Assembly (NCBI GenBank): GCA_902775555.1
Contig: CACYMQ010000033.1
Location: forward strand, 1 to 47,660
DNA from: an uncultured Lachnospiraceae bacterium
GTDB taxonomy: Bacteria > Bacillota > Clostridia > Lachnospirales > Lachnospiraceae
DNA length: 47,660 nucleotides
Direction: 5' to 3'
This document shows positions 25,392 to 34,472 of this stretch, one piece after another (positions within the stretch are counted from its first letter, which is position 1; each line of letters starts with the position of its first letter). The translations under genes and the position numbers were made by a program. Under the pieces are notes generated by a model. That model was not told where the DNA came from, did not search any database, and worked only from the letters and a program-made list of their open reading frames with translations.

Positions 25392-25889
25392 TCAGCTATT
25401 CGATGAACCGGATAGATCGATACCAATGGTATTCCCATCCTCCTCCCAACGGAGTAAGGCGCCGTAAGCTTTTGATATACTGTTGAGATTGCGTTTCAAT
25501 TCTAGGAAGTCTTCTTTTTCTGATGAATCGATAATGCCATCCATCGAGATCTCTACTAATCGAGCAAGGTCAATCTGCTTTAGTTTGTTTAGACTGTCCA
25601 TTACTGAGAGAATGATGAGGCCGAGCTGTTCTTCTCCTAGTCCATCGACTTTATTAAGATCAATATATGTGCCAACGGGACATTCGTTTGAGCAGAACCA
25701 TCGGCAGAGACGTTTACTGTTATACGCCTTTGACAATTCGACCAGATCACTTACAGATGGCATTTTAGACCCACGTTCGATATCTCCAAGTGTGTCTTTA
25801 GGAATCCCTGTTTTAGAAGATACATCATCGATACTGAGTTTTTCGGGTTGTTTTTTTCTGATACTACGGTATACGCTTTCTTCCGGCAT
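25392..25889 (-). CDS. Helix-turn-helix (XRE-like) transcription regulator
   Basis: This 165-residue protein starts at ATG 25889 behind AAAGGAG (MPEESVYRSIRKKQ). Residues 15-50 form an XRE-type helix-turn-helix (LSIDDVSSKTGIPKDTLGDIERG). The rest, helical with Leu/Ile repeats, is probably a dimerisation or sensing part; it is not recognised. Two Cys residues (RWFCSNECP) lie between the two parts. A palindrome between its own -35 and -10 suggests autorepression. Confidence 0.72.
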   Translation of the reverse strand: MPEESVYRSIRKKQPEKLSIDDVSSKTGIPKDTLGDIERGSKMPSVSDLVELSKAYNSKRLCRWFCSNECPVGTYIDLNKVDGLGEEQLGLIILSVMDSLNKLKQIDLARLVEISMDGIIDSSEKEDFLELKRNLNSISKAYGALLRWEEDGNTIGIDLSGSSNS

Positions 25890-25923
25890 GTCGTTACTCC
25901 TTTCATATTTTGGGATCTTCATA

Positions 25924-25952
25924 AGTATAACACAGAATAGAGGTATTCTTAA
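25924..25952 (-). promoter_or_regulatory. Promoter and likely operator of the HTH gene
   Basis: On the minus strand TTAAGA (25952-25947) and TATACT (25929-25924) are 17 bases apart. The perfect palindrome AGAATA-GAGG-TATTCT (25934-25949) fills the spacer, the usual place for a repressor site. Confidence 0.6.
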
Positions 25953-26135
25953 AATAAAAGTGTGTATTTTCCACAAAAAAAGAAAAACGTGGCTAACCCG
26001 ATATCGACTTAAGTCAGTGTTACCGGATATACTGTAGTCAGAACCCGGGTTAAATGCGGAAAATGAAGTGGGGGAGGTATGTGAGGGAAGTTAAGTAAAT
26101 TCATGTGCTGGTTAGGTAATTAATTAATGCTATGT

Positions 26136-26176
26136 AATGGCCTCCAGGATCACTTAAGGTGCTTTTGGAGGCCATT
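26136..26176. repeat. Long hairpin in a 500-base gap
   Basis: AATGGCCTCCA (26136-26146) and TGGAGGCCATT (26166-26176) are perfect 11-base inverted arms around a 19-base loop. No T-run follows, so it is not a clear terminator. The rest of 25977-26470 has no gene I can support. Confidence 0.75.
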
Positions 26177-26474
26177 TACATCATTTGTCCAATGCTGAGG
26201 GAAGTAGGAAGGTTGGGAGTGAGCAGTTTGCCAACCGATTCAGATTGAGCATGTGATATGTTTTGGTAAGGATAGTTGTTGTCAGGGGGCAATACGTTGT
26301 TATAGAAAATTCTACGGAATTAAGGTGACGGGAATGCTAATGGGGAGCCAGTGACGACACATTCTTTTCACTATTAACATCTGCAACGATGTGGTATAAT
26401 AAAATGGAATATGAAAAAAGGTATATGTCAGAGGGAGGTTGTCATTAATACGACGTAAATCTGACAGTTTCCGC

Positions 26475-26480
26475 TATAAT
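26475..26480 (+). promoter_or_regulatory. -10 box of the riboswitch-controlled transcript
   Basis: A perfect TATAAT ends just before the riboswitch aptamer, giving a start near 26487. No good -35 box is seen. Confidence 0.5.
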
Positions 26481-26485
26481 AGTAC

Positions 26486-26596
26486 AATAGCACAATCATG
26501 GAAACGTGGTGTCGCAAAGCTACGAGGGCCTGTAAAATGGCAGCCAGCTGCACATAAAGATGTTCCGGACATCCTTCCATGGGTGTCCGGTTTTTT
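26486..26596 (+). promoter_or_regulatory. Cyclic di-GMP-I (GEMM) riboswitch with terminator
   Basis: The aptamer shows the GEMM-I core. A P2 hairpin CATG-GAAA-CGTG (26498-26509) is followed by GTCGCAAAGC, then GGGCC TGTAAAA TGGCAGCC of the P3 arm. The P1 helix is weak on inspection. An intrinsic terminator follows: CCGGACA (26565-26571) pairs with TGTCCGG (26584-26590), then six T. This is a standard expression platform for c-di-GMP control of the surface protein gene at 26609. A near-identical aptamer lies on the minus strand at 47413-47476. Confidence 0.88.
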
Positions 26597-26608
26597 GTGA
26601 GGTGAATT

Positions 26609-27064
26609 ATGGGAAAAAGGATCAAGTCAATACTATATTGTATTTTGTTGTTGGGGGTGTTGCTGGTTTTCCAAGATATCGCCGCTAAAGCCGCGATTGA
26701 TGATGATTATACATACTCTATTTCCAATGAGGAGGTAAGGATCATATCGTATAATGGGTCATCCGATGATGTTTCTATTCCTGGAGAGATACATGATTAT
26801 CCGGTTACTTCTATAGCATCCGAAGCTTTTAAAGGACATACTGAAATCCTGACGTTGGAAATACCTGATTCCGTCGTTAGTGTTGATGAAAAGGCATTCA
26901 ACGGCTGTTTGGGAATTACAGAGATAACCCTGCCGGCCGATATAGATTATGTAGGATCGGGAAGAACGACTCAAAGTTCTACTGCCGGATCAGGTTCATC
27001 ATCAGGTTCATCAACCGGTTCCTTTTCGGGATGTACAGGCGTGAAGAAGATTACCTCCCGATAG
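26609..27064 (+). pseudogene. BspA-like surface protein, fragment 1 (signal peptide and first LRRs)
   Basis: This is the true N-terminus of a large secreted protein: RBS TGAGGTG, basic start MGKRIKS, hydrophobic signal sequence (ILYCILLLGVLLVF) and a likely Ala-X-Ala cleavage near residue 28. BspA-type leucine-rich repeats (LRR_5) follow, for example ITEITLPADIDYVGSG. The frame stops after GVKKITSR. Adding one base near 27056 restores KKITYPDRRTQYIPDALESV and continues into fragment 2. Expression should respond to c-di-GMP through the riboswitch. Confidence 0.8.
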
Positions 27065-29150
27065 AAGAACACAATACATTCCAGACGCACTTGAGTCGGT
27101 TGCAGTAAATCTTGAGGAGGTCATCATTGAAGATGGTATTACGCGTATTGGAGCGTATGCATTTCAGGCTTATTCGGAAAATGAAAAATTGACCAGCGTC
27201 ACTTTGCCGGATAGTGTTACAAGTATAGGGGCTTGGGCATTTAGTTATAGAAGATATGCGGTATTCTCAAATGACATGTCGAATGTGGTAGAATATGGAG
27301 ATAATGCGTTTAGCAGATGCTCCAGTATGAATGCATTGGTCATAAATGATCAAGTTACGGAATTGCCTGTGGCGGTATTCGCTAATTGTTCAGGACTCGA
27401 GGGTTACGGTTGTTCAGGAATCACAGAGGTTACCATTCCTGTTGACATTAGTTATGTTGGGGAATATTCTACGAATTACGATTCCTTTTATGGATGTAAT
27501 AGCATCTCCACCATCAAATACACAAAGGGAAGTACAGGAGTGGCATCAGATAGCCTGTGGAAGCTTGGGCTGGAGGTTTGTGGAAACTATAATGAAGAAG
27601 GAACCGTGAAGCCGAAGAAATATACTGTTGAATTTGCTGATGGAATTAAGAATCTAGCAAATTATAACTCTCCTGAGACAGTTTGCACGAATCTTGAATC
27701 GGTTAAGTTTGGTAAAGATGTCGAAACAATCGGATCGACTTCGTACCCAGACCGGATAAGCGCTACTTTCTATGGCAAGGCAGATTCTTTTGTTGAGACA
27801 TATGCGAATCAGAAGCAGATCAAGTTTATCGCATATGATGTTGATTATTTAGATGAAGTGCAGTTTTCAATGGATGCTGTTCCGACAGCCGGGGTAGACT
27901 TGGCGGAAGATATAGAGGCAGAAACGGCAGGAATAGATACTGATTCAATAGGAGTGGAGTACTATATTGGTGAAACCGCTGCCGATGGAAAGGCATTGTG
28001 CAATACTCAGTACTCGATAAAAGTATCATTTGCATTTGAACATGGATACAGAATGGCGGAGGATTATACTCTTTCGTTTAATTCGAATGCTGTAAATGTA
28101 GTTAAGACTGAGACAGGATATGTCTTTGAATACACATATGATAAAACGGGGCATGGAAGCGTTGAAACGAAGAATGCTAAGGCCTCAACCTGTACGGAAG
28201 CAGGGTATACAGGAGATTCTTGCTGTTCACTATGTGGAGCTGTTTTGGCAAGCGGAGAGAAAATTGATCCCAATGGCCATACAATTGTAACAGACACAGC
28301 GGTTGCTCCGACATGTACCCAGTCCGGATTGACAGAGGGAAAACACTGTTCGATCTGTGGAGAAATACTTGTGGCACAGGAAGATGTGGAACCAAATGGA
28401 CATACTTCGGTTACAGATGCCGGTGTTGACGCAACATGTACAACTGCTGGGATCACGGAAGGAAGTCATTGTTCTGTTTGTGGAGAGATACTTGTCCCTC
28501 AAATTGAAATAGAAGCAAAGGGGCATACGGTTGTTGTGGATCCTGCAGTTCCTGTATCAGGTGTGAACCCGGGATATACCGAAGGAAGTCATTGTTCGGT
28601 GTGTGGGGAGATACTTGTGCCTCAGGAAACGATTAATCCTCAATTTAGTAGTGGATTCTCATATGTTGAGGAAGAGGGGGAGATCGTTATTACGGGTTAT
28701 AACGGGACCGAAACAGCCGTTATTATTCCTAACGTCATTGATGGGAAAGAAGTAACGCGAATTGAGGATGATGCATTCCGTGATAGAGCAGATATTGAGT
28801 CGGTAGTAATTCCTGATTCGATTCAGAAAATTGGAAGTAGCGCGTTCATGAATTGCTCAGGAATAACAGAGATCAGTTTGCCGGCCGATGTAGATTACAT
28901 GGGGCTGGGAAGTACGGAGCAGAATGTCGGAACAGCTTCTACTACGTATTCACCCGGAAATGGTTCTTTTGAAGGATGTACAGGTGTTACAAAGATTACT
29001 TATACACCGGGCAAAACGGGAATACTGCCTGATTTAAGATGGAATAATCGTTCTCTTGCAAAGCAGGCTACAAATCTTGAAACGGTAGTGATTAAAGATT
29101 CGGAGATAGTACATTTGCATCGATGGGTATACCTGAAGTTGAAACGCTGA
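27065..29150 (+). pseudogene. BspA-like surface protein, fragment 2 (LRRs and CxxC repeats)
   Basis: The frame is open from about 27063 (YIPDALESVAVNLEEVIIEDG); the first possible start, TTG 27189, has no ribosome site, so this is a continuation. It holds BspA-type LRRs to about 27830, a spacer domain, then four repeats of about 40 residues at 28150-28640. Each contains CT-x-x-G-x-T-x-G-x-x-C-x-x-CG and a GH motif (for example GSHCSVCGEILVPQ), possibly zinc-binding. LRRs resume at 28660. The frame breaks again near 29110: one extra base would give DSEIVTFASMGIPEVETL. Confidence 0.78.
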
Positions 29151-29593
29151 CGAGTGTAACTTTACCGGAAAGCGTAACGAGAATAGGGAATGAAGCATTC
29201 AGCGGACGCTTAAAAGCAGAGTTTACGAGTGACCTTTCTCATGTTACTGAATTTGGGGCATATGCATTTGCTATGTGTTGTCAACTGGACGATTTGGTTA
29301 TCAATGAAACAGTCACGGAACTCCCGGAATATGTTTTTGCGTATTGTTCAGGACTTACAACACTTGTAATTCCGGATAGTGTAACGACAATCGGTGTGCT
29401 TGCATTTTACGAGTGCACTGGATTAGAAGAGGTGACCATTCCTGCCGATGTAGAATACATGGGTCTGGGAAGTACAGAACAGAATGTTGGAACAGCACCT
29501 ACGACGTCGTCGATTGGGAATTGCACGTTTGCTGGATGCGCCAATGTAAAGAAGATCACATATACACCGGGCAAAACGGGAATAAGTGATTAA
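29123..29593 (+). pseudogene. BspA-like surface protein, fragment 3 (LRRs)
   Basis: Continuation in a third frame: MGIPEVETLTSVTLPESV, then LRR_5 units (VFAYCSGLTTLVIPDSVTTI) ending YTPGKTGISD. In the equivalent place of fragment 2, KTGI is followed by about 20 residues before VVIKD; here KTGI runs straight into GTGATTAAAGATGG out of frame. A linker of about 60 bases has been deleted. Confidence 0.75.
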
Positions 29594-32042
29594 AGATGGG
29601 ATTACCGTGATCGGCGATTATGTGTTTAGTGGTTGTTCGACATTGGAAAGCTTTTCCATTTCAAATACGGTTTCAGTTATTGGCGCCAGTGCATTTGACG
29701 GTTGCGAGAACGCAGAATTCAACACAGATTTATCACATGTGACGAGTATTGGCAATCGCGCTTTTGGAACGTGTAGAAAATTGGAGACGGTTTGTATTAG
29801 TGAGGATGCGACCGGATTGGATTCTTGTGCATTCATAGAATGCTCCGGACTAAAGAAGGTTGTTATTTCGGATGGCTTCGCAGCTATTGGAACTGCGGCG
29901 TTTTCAGGATGCACTTCTTTGGAAGAAGTTGAGATTCCAGTTGATGTTAAATGCGGAGCATTGGCTTTTGAGAATTGTGCTTCCATAAAAAACATAAAAT
30001 ATACCAAAGGATCCACAGGCGTCTTTTCTAATTCTCTTAGACTTGCAGCCCTGGAGGTTCGCGCTAATCAAAACACAGAAGGAGAGTATACGGTTGTATT
30101 TGCAGATGGAGTGGTTGATCTATCATCCTATTCAATTTCTTCAGATACATGTGAGAACCTGAAATCGGTTTGGTTTGGAAATGCGATTGAAACCATTGGC
30201 GATAATTCATTCCAGACAGCAAGTGTGCCGGTTTTCTATGGAAAAGCGGACAGCATAGTTGAAACATACGCTGATGCAAAGAACATAAGCTTTATCCCTT
30301 ATGATGTAACGATGATAAGCAGTGCGGATTTCACCCTTGAATCAGTTCCTGCTCCAGGGGGTAATCTGCCGAAAGATGTAAACACGGAGACTGTAGGTAT
30401 TAATACCGAATCGATACAGGTTAAGTATTATGATCCCAGTTCGACCGAGGTTGAGGGTGCCGCATCATGTAATACAGTGTATTCCATGGTTGTATCGTTT
30501 GAACCGGAAGACGGGTATCGCTTTGCGAATGACTTTACGATGACCCTTAATGGGAAAACGATTAGTGCGAATAACCAGAAGAAGAGTTGTTCGTTTGAAG
30601 TTGTCTTCCCCGCAACGAGTCATGGATCTACTGAAATCCGGAATGCCAAAGAAGCAACCTGCACAGCAACCGGATATACAGGGGATACCTATTGTACGAT
30701 CTGTGGAGATTTACTGAAAGCAGGAGACACAATCGCAGTTGTGGATCATACAGTAGTTACTGATTCGGAAAAGGCTCCGACATGTACCGAAACCGGATTG
30801 ACTGCAGGTAGCCACTGCGAGGTTTGTGGAACCGTTTTGACTGCGCAAACAGAAATCCCTGCTTCCGGTCATACGGAGGTGACTGATCCGGCTGTTCCTG
30901 CCACATGCACAGAACCGGGATTGACGGCAGGAAGTCATTGCTCCGTATGCCATGAGGTTTTGGTGGCACAACAGGAAGTTCCGGCACCCGGACATAATTG
31001 GGATGATGGGGTTGTAACCAAAGTGGCCACGGAGACGGAAGACGGAGAGATTGAGTATACCTGTCAGACATGTCAGGCCAAGAAAACGGAGACTATAGTA
31101 ATAAATGTCGGTGAATCATTGGCAGGTCATTCAATTAGCCTTGAAGGAAATGTAGGGATTAATTTCTTCTTCGAATTATCCGATGAGATCCTTGCTGATG
31201 AAGGAGCCTATGTAAGATTCACCCTTCCTGATGGTTCTACGCATGATGTATATGTGAATCCGCAGACTGATCCGAATGTGAGTGTTGCTGAAAAAGATAC
31301 AACCTCTGATCCGGGGAAGACACTGTATATGTTCCAGTGTCAGGTTGCTGCGAAAGAAATGACGGAATCCGTTACGGCTCAAATGATTCGCGGAGACGGA
31401 CGGAGCGGCAAGGCACATACATATGAAGTTAAGGATTATGCTGACTATATGGAGGAACACTTGGATGGTAATACACAGTATCAAAAGGCATATGATCTCG
31501 TATGCTCCATGCTGAATTTGGGTTCTTATTCACAGGTATACTTTGGTGAGAATATAACTGAACTTGCAAATGCAGACTCGCTGACAGAAGAACAGACTGC
31601 TGAGATTAGTGCAGTGGATGCGGCTATGATCAATCATCCTTACGATGCATCTGAAGAGTCACTTCCGGAGGGAGTCCGGTTTATGGGTTCAGATTTGGAA
31701 CTTGAATCAGAAACGATATTGAATCTTTATTTTGAGAATACGAACAATCTGAATCTCACATTTGAAACGGCGGATGGAAGGCAACTTAAAACCAAGAAGG
31801 TGGGAGATTTAACACAGGTTGTTATCAGTGATATTGTTGCCCAGGATCTGAGTGATGATATTGTGGTTAAGGTGCTTGTTGACGGAGGTGATGATGGATT
31901 TTCCATGAAGTGTTCACCGATGAATTACTGTTATAATGTATTATCCAGAGAAACTACCGCAACGAGGACAGAGGAACTGAAAGATCTGATTCGCGCATTG
32001 TTTGTCTATAATCAAAAGGCAGTGGCATATTTTGGTAACTAA
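29586..32042 (+). pseudogene. BspA-like surface protein, fragment 4 (LRRs, CxxC repeats, conserved C-terminal domain)
   Basis: This 818-codon frame begins inside an LRR (IKDGITVIGDYVFSGCS) and has no proper start of its own. After the LRRs and a spacer domain come three CxxC/GH repeats (30630-31000, for example GSHCSVCHEVLVAQQ). The last 300 residues (from about 31120, GHSISLEGNVGINFFF) form a domain homologous to the end of the protein at 40453-42030. No LPXTG or membrane anchor is seen. It is followed by an anchored Thr-rich protein and an HPr-kinase-like fragment. Confidence 0.8.
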
Positions 32043-32160
32043 ATGACAAATGGTTATTTTGATGGATATATGATAAAATATAGTCCGAAGAGTAAGTATA
32101 CTATGGGAGGCAAATGAGTTTATGGATGAAAAAGAGATATATGAATGGCATGTATGAATG

Positions 32161-32194
32161 GAAGGCGAGGGGCATACGATGCCCTTGCGCCTTC
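32161..32194 (+). promoter_or_regulatory. Nested hairpin in the leader of the Thr-rich protein gene
   Basis: GAAGGCG (32161-32167) pairs with CGCCTTC (32188-32194), and inside it GGGCAT pairs with ATGCCC. It ends 23 bases before the ATG. There is no T-run, so it may act on mRNA stability or translation. Confidence 0.55.
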
Positions 32195-32217
32195 TTCGTT
32201 GTTGTGAGGATAATGTA

Positions 32218-32862
32218 ATGAGACGTTTCGGAAGACTAATACGATATGCATTAATGGTGTTAGGTGTGGGGTGGATTATAAATTGTTCGGGCTTTGTTTC
32301 GACCGCTGATGAGCTTCCGTTTATTCCGGATGGTGCATCTACTAAAACTACAACGGAATCCACCACTGAACCACGGGTATTAGAAGATAAGCAGAATACA
32401 GAGCGGGAAAATGAGAAGATAGTTACGGAGAATACATCTGAGAGTAAAACACAAACAACGGAAACGATAGAAAAGGACAGCGGAACTACGGAAGTAACTT
32501 CATCAACACAAGAACAGGCAGAACCATCATCCATTTCCGGTGAGAAGAAAAATACTTCCAAAGAATCGGGTAATACCAATGAGCATGGTCTGGTCGATAA
32601 TAAACATACGGAAAATGAGATAGATAAACGAGAGATCACAAAACAGGGAACTGAAGTAAAAAAGGAATCGGTTACGGAGGATACGGCGGTTGATCCGGCT
32701 TCATCTGAGAAAAAGTCGGATGCAACGACGGAGATGACTTCAGATAACAATGCTGAAGAGAAAGAGACCTCATCAGGCATTGGTCCGTTGATCATCATAT
32801 CAATTGTGGTTGTTGTGGGTCTCGGTATTTTTGGGGTTGTATATTGGAAAAGGAATAGATGA
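32218..32862 (+). CDS. Secreted Thr/Ser/Glu-rich protein with C-terminal membrane anchor
   Basis: This 214-residue protein has a signal-like N-terminus (MRRFGRLIRYALMVLGVGWI), a Thr/Glu/Ser/Lys-rich low-complexity middle that could be an extended, possibly glycosylated stalk, and a C-terminal membrane helix (LIIISIVVVVGLGIFGVVYW) with a KRNR stop-transfer. It is likely a cell-surface stalk. ATG 32218 is chosen for the TGAGGA site and the signal peptide; the frame opens upstream at 32158 without one. Its stop overlaps the next start in ATGA, so translation is coupled. Confidence 0.68.
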   Translation: MRRFGRLIRYALMVLGVGWIINCSGFVSTADELPFIPDGASTKTTTESTTEPRVLEDKQNTERENEKIVTENTSESKTQTTETIEKDSGTTEVTSSTQEQAEPSSISGEKKNTSKESGNTNEHGLVDNKHTENEIDKREITKQGTEVKKESVTEDTAVDPASSEKKSDATTEMTSDNNAEEKETSSGIGPLIIISIVVVVGLGIFGVVYWKRNR

Positions 32863-33117
32863 TAACAATTCGGGTTGCTGATCGGAATATCAGAATAGAG
32901 AATATCCACACGTATCTTGAAGAATTCTGCAAGGATTATATTGATTCATTCTCGAATGAAGACTTTCTGATTCAGATGAAAGATGAAGATATTGTCTTTG
33001 AACGGGAGAAATCCGCACTTGAAGACGAGGCAGAGGGGATTCCGGTTCGCGGATTCTCAGATGAGTACCTGGAGACGCTGGCGGTATACAGGAAGATAGC
33101 GGAATGGATACCATTTA
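32859..33117 (+). pseudogene. Truncated HPr-kinase-like protein (N-terminal part only)
   Basis: The first 86 or so codons (ITIRVADRNIRIENIHTYLE to LETLAVYRKIAEW) are clearly homologous to residues 1-83 of the intact protein at 42070. Shared stretches include ETLAVYRKIAEW and AEGIPVR. The P-loop and the rest of the kinase are absent. The homology stops at about 33108 and the frame runs on to 33311 in unrelated sequence. It is a recombination remnant coupled to the Thr-rich protein gene by ATGA. Confidence 0.82.
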
Positions 33118-33396
33118 TCCGGGAAAATGCCTCAGTACAGCAAAGAGGTGGAAATCTTCCGGAAGAATACCGAGGATCTGGTGAGAGAGCAGGAGTATTC
33201 GGCTACGCTGATCCGGGCAGTGAAGTCGGCAGGCTACGGCGCCTACATTCTTTCCAACTACCCGAAGGAGCTTTCCGAGACGCACTGGCCGAAATTCCGC
33301 TTCCTGCCTGAGGCGGACGGGTACATCATTTCCGCATTGGAGAAGCTGGCGAAGCCGGATCCGGCGATCTTCCGGAACAATATGGGATCGTTATAG
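33118..33396 (+). pseudogene. Fragment of a HAD-superfamily hydrolase
   Basis: In a different frame, starting around ATG 33127, lies an 89-residue piece of a HAD phosphatase. It includes the second HAD motif region (GAYILSNYPKEL, with the Ser/Asn) and EKLAKPDPAIF with the motif-III Lys. The N-terminal DxD nucleophile motif and the C-terminal acidic motif are both missing. The piece is GC-richer than its surroundings, as in core genes. It is joined directly to the truncated kinase-like gene. Confidence 0.72.
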
Positions 33397-33465
33397 GTTG
33401 AGCTCACATTTATTCTTTTGGAACTGTCGATATCAAAGGAAAGCGAAAGAAACGGGAGGATGGTT

Positions 33466-34335
33466 ATGGGCAAATCGAAAGGATTTGACGGAGATACTAT
33501 CCAAAATCTGGATGGTAGTTACACTTCATATGGATCGGACGGAAGCAGATTACACACAAGCCGTAACTTTGAGGGCGGATACACTACGTACGATCAGAAT
33601 GGTAATCGGTCAGTATCCGATCCTGATTCGAGTGGTGGCTTCGATACAGTACATTCGGATGGGAGTCGGTCAAGAACCTATTCTAATGGGAGAGGTGGGT
33701 TCGCGACGGTACATCCGGATGGAGACAGAACAACAACAATTCCGAATCTGTCAGGAACCGGGTATACGTCGTATAGAACCAGAGCTTCTACCGTTAAAGG
33801 TTCCGGAGACTTCGGGGTAATTGTGATGGCTCTCATTGTAGCTGGGATGCTGATCGTACCAATGTTCAGCGCCATCCGGTATATGATTCCGGCAATTGTT
33901 ATGCTTGTCTCAGGGGCAGTTGTAAAACTGGTTTTCAACAGATTGATCAGAGAAAGCATGTACGGCGTTTCGATTTATCTTCGAACCGGATTGTGGATGT
34001 CTGCATTGTTATGTGCGGTTTACGGCATGATTGAAGCGTCTGAAGTCCAGGCGATTCCTGATTATGGATCCTGGGTAATGTTCGGGCCGGCCGTCTTTGG
34101 CGTGATGGCCCTTTTACCCCTTATCCTGGAAGAGGGAGAAGATTATCCCGGGCATTTTTTCCTGGTTTTTCTTATCGCAGGCGGTACCGTTGTGGGTGCT
34201 TATTATTTCCTTACCGGAAAGAAGTTTAACTCGGAGCCGATTCAGTACCTTTATTGGATCAGATGGGCGCCGGTAGCTCTCTGTTCTGTTTTTGCTGTGT
34301 TGGAATTTTTTGTCGTTTTGGTGCGGAAAAAATAG
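33466..34335 (+). CDS. Membrane protein with N-terminal glycine/aspartate repeats
   Basis: This 289-residue protein starts at ATG 33466 behind GGGAGG. Residues 1-110 contain about four imperfect 22-residue repeats with aromatic and Gly/Asp positions (DGSYTSYGSDGSRLHTS, EGGYTTYDQNGNRSVSD, GGFDTVHSDGSRSRTYS, GGFATVHPDGDRTTTIP). They recall YD- or MORN-like strand repeats but match neither exactly. Residues 118-289 hold about six hydrophobic segments. The repeats precede the first membrane segment, so they could be cytosolic. No family recognised. Lower GC than core genes. Confidence 0.7.
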   Translation: MGKSKGFDGDTIQNLDGSYTSYGSDGSRLHTSRNFEGGYTTYDQNGNRSVSDPDSSGGFDTVHSDGSRSRTYSNGRGGFATVHPDGDRTTTIPNLSGTGYTSYRTRASTVKGSGDFGVIVMALIVAGMLIVPMFSAIRYMIPAIVMLVSGAVVKLVFNRLIRESMYGVSIYLRTGLWMSALLCAVYGMIEASEVQAIPDYGSWVMFGPAVFGVMALLPLILEEGEDYPGHFFLVFLIAGGTVVGAYYFLTGKKFNSEPIQYLYWIRWAPVALCSVFAVLEFFVVLVRKK

Positions 34336-34366
34336 GTGTAGCCCGATTGTATTTGCCGCTTACCAT

Positions 34367-34425
34367 AAAAAAGATCGGGGGAAAGTCTTGAAGACCACAA
34401 GGTTCAAAAATGATCCTCACCCCCG
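34367..34425 (-). terminator. Terminator of the exporter-RT operon
   Basis: On the minus strand CGGGGGTGAGG (34425-34415) pairs imperfectly with CTTTCCCCCG (34385-34376), with a small GTCTTCAAGAC hairpin in the loop. A T-run follows at 34372-34367. Confidence 0.6.
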
Positions 34426-34472
34426 GCTGTCCGTAAAGCCATTATAATGAAATCAGTATATCATATTTGCAA

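Noticed and set aside
26609-32042. Programmed frameshifting in the BspA-like gene
   Set aside because: No slippery heptamer or following structure at the breaks, and the third break includes a deletion of linker codons.
34336-34472. Retron msr-msd RNA beside the RT
   Set aside because: The gap after the RT holds a terminator hairpin but no paired a1/a2 repeats; on the other side the RT starts four bases after the ABC gene.
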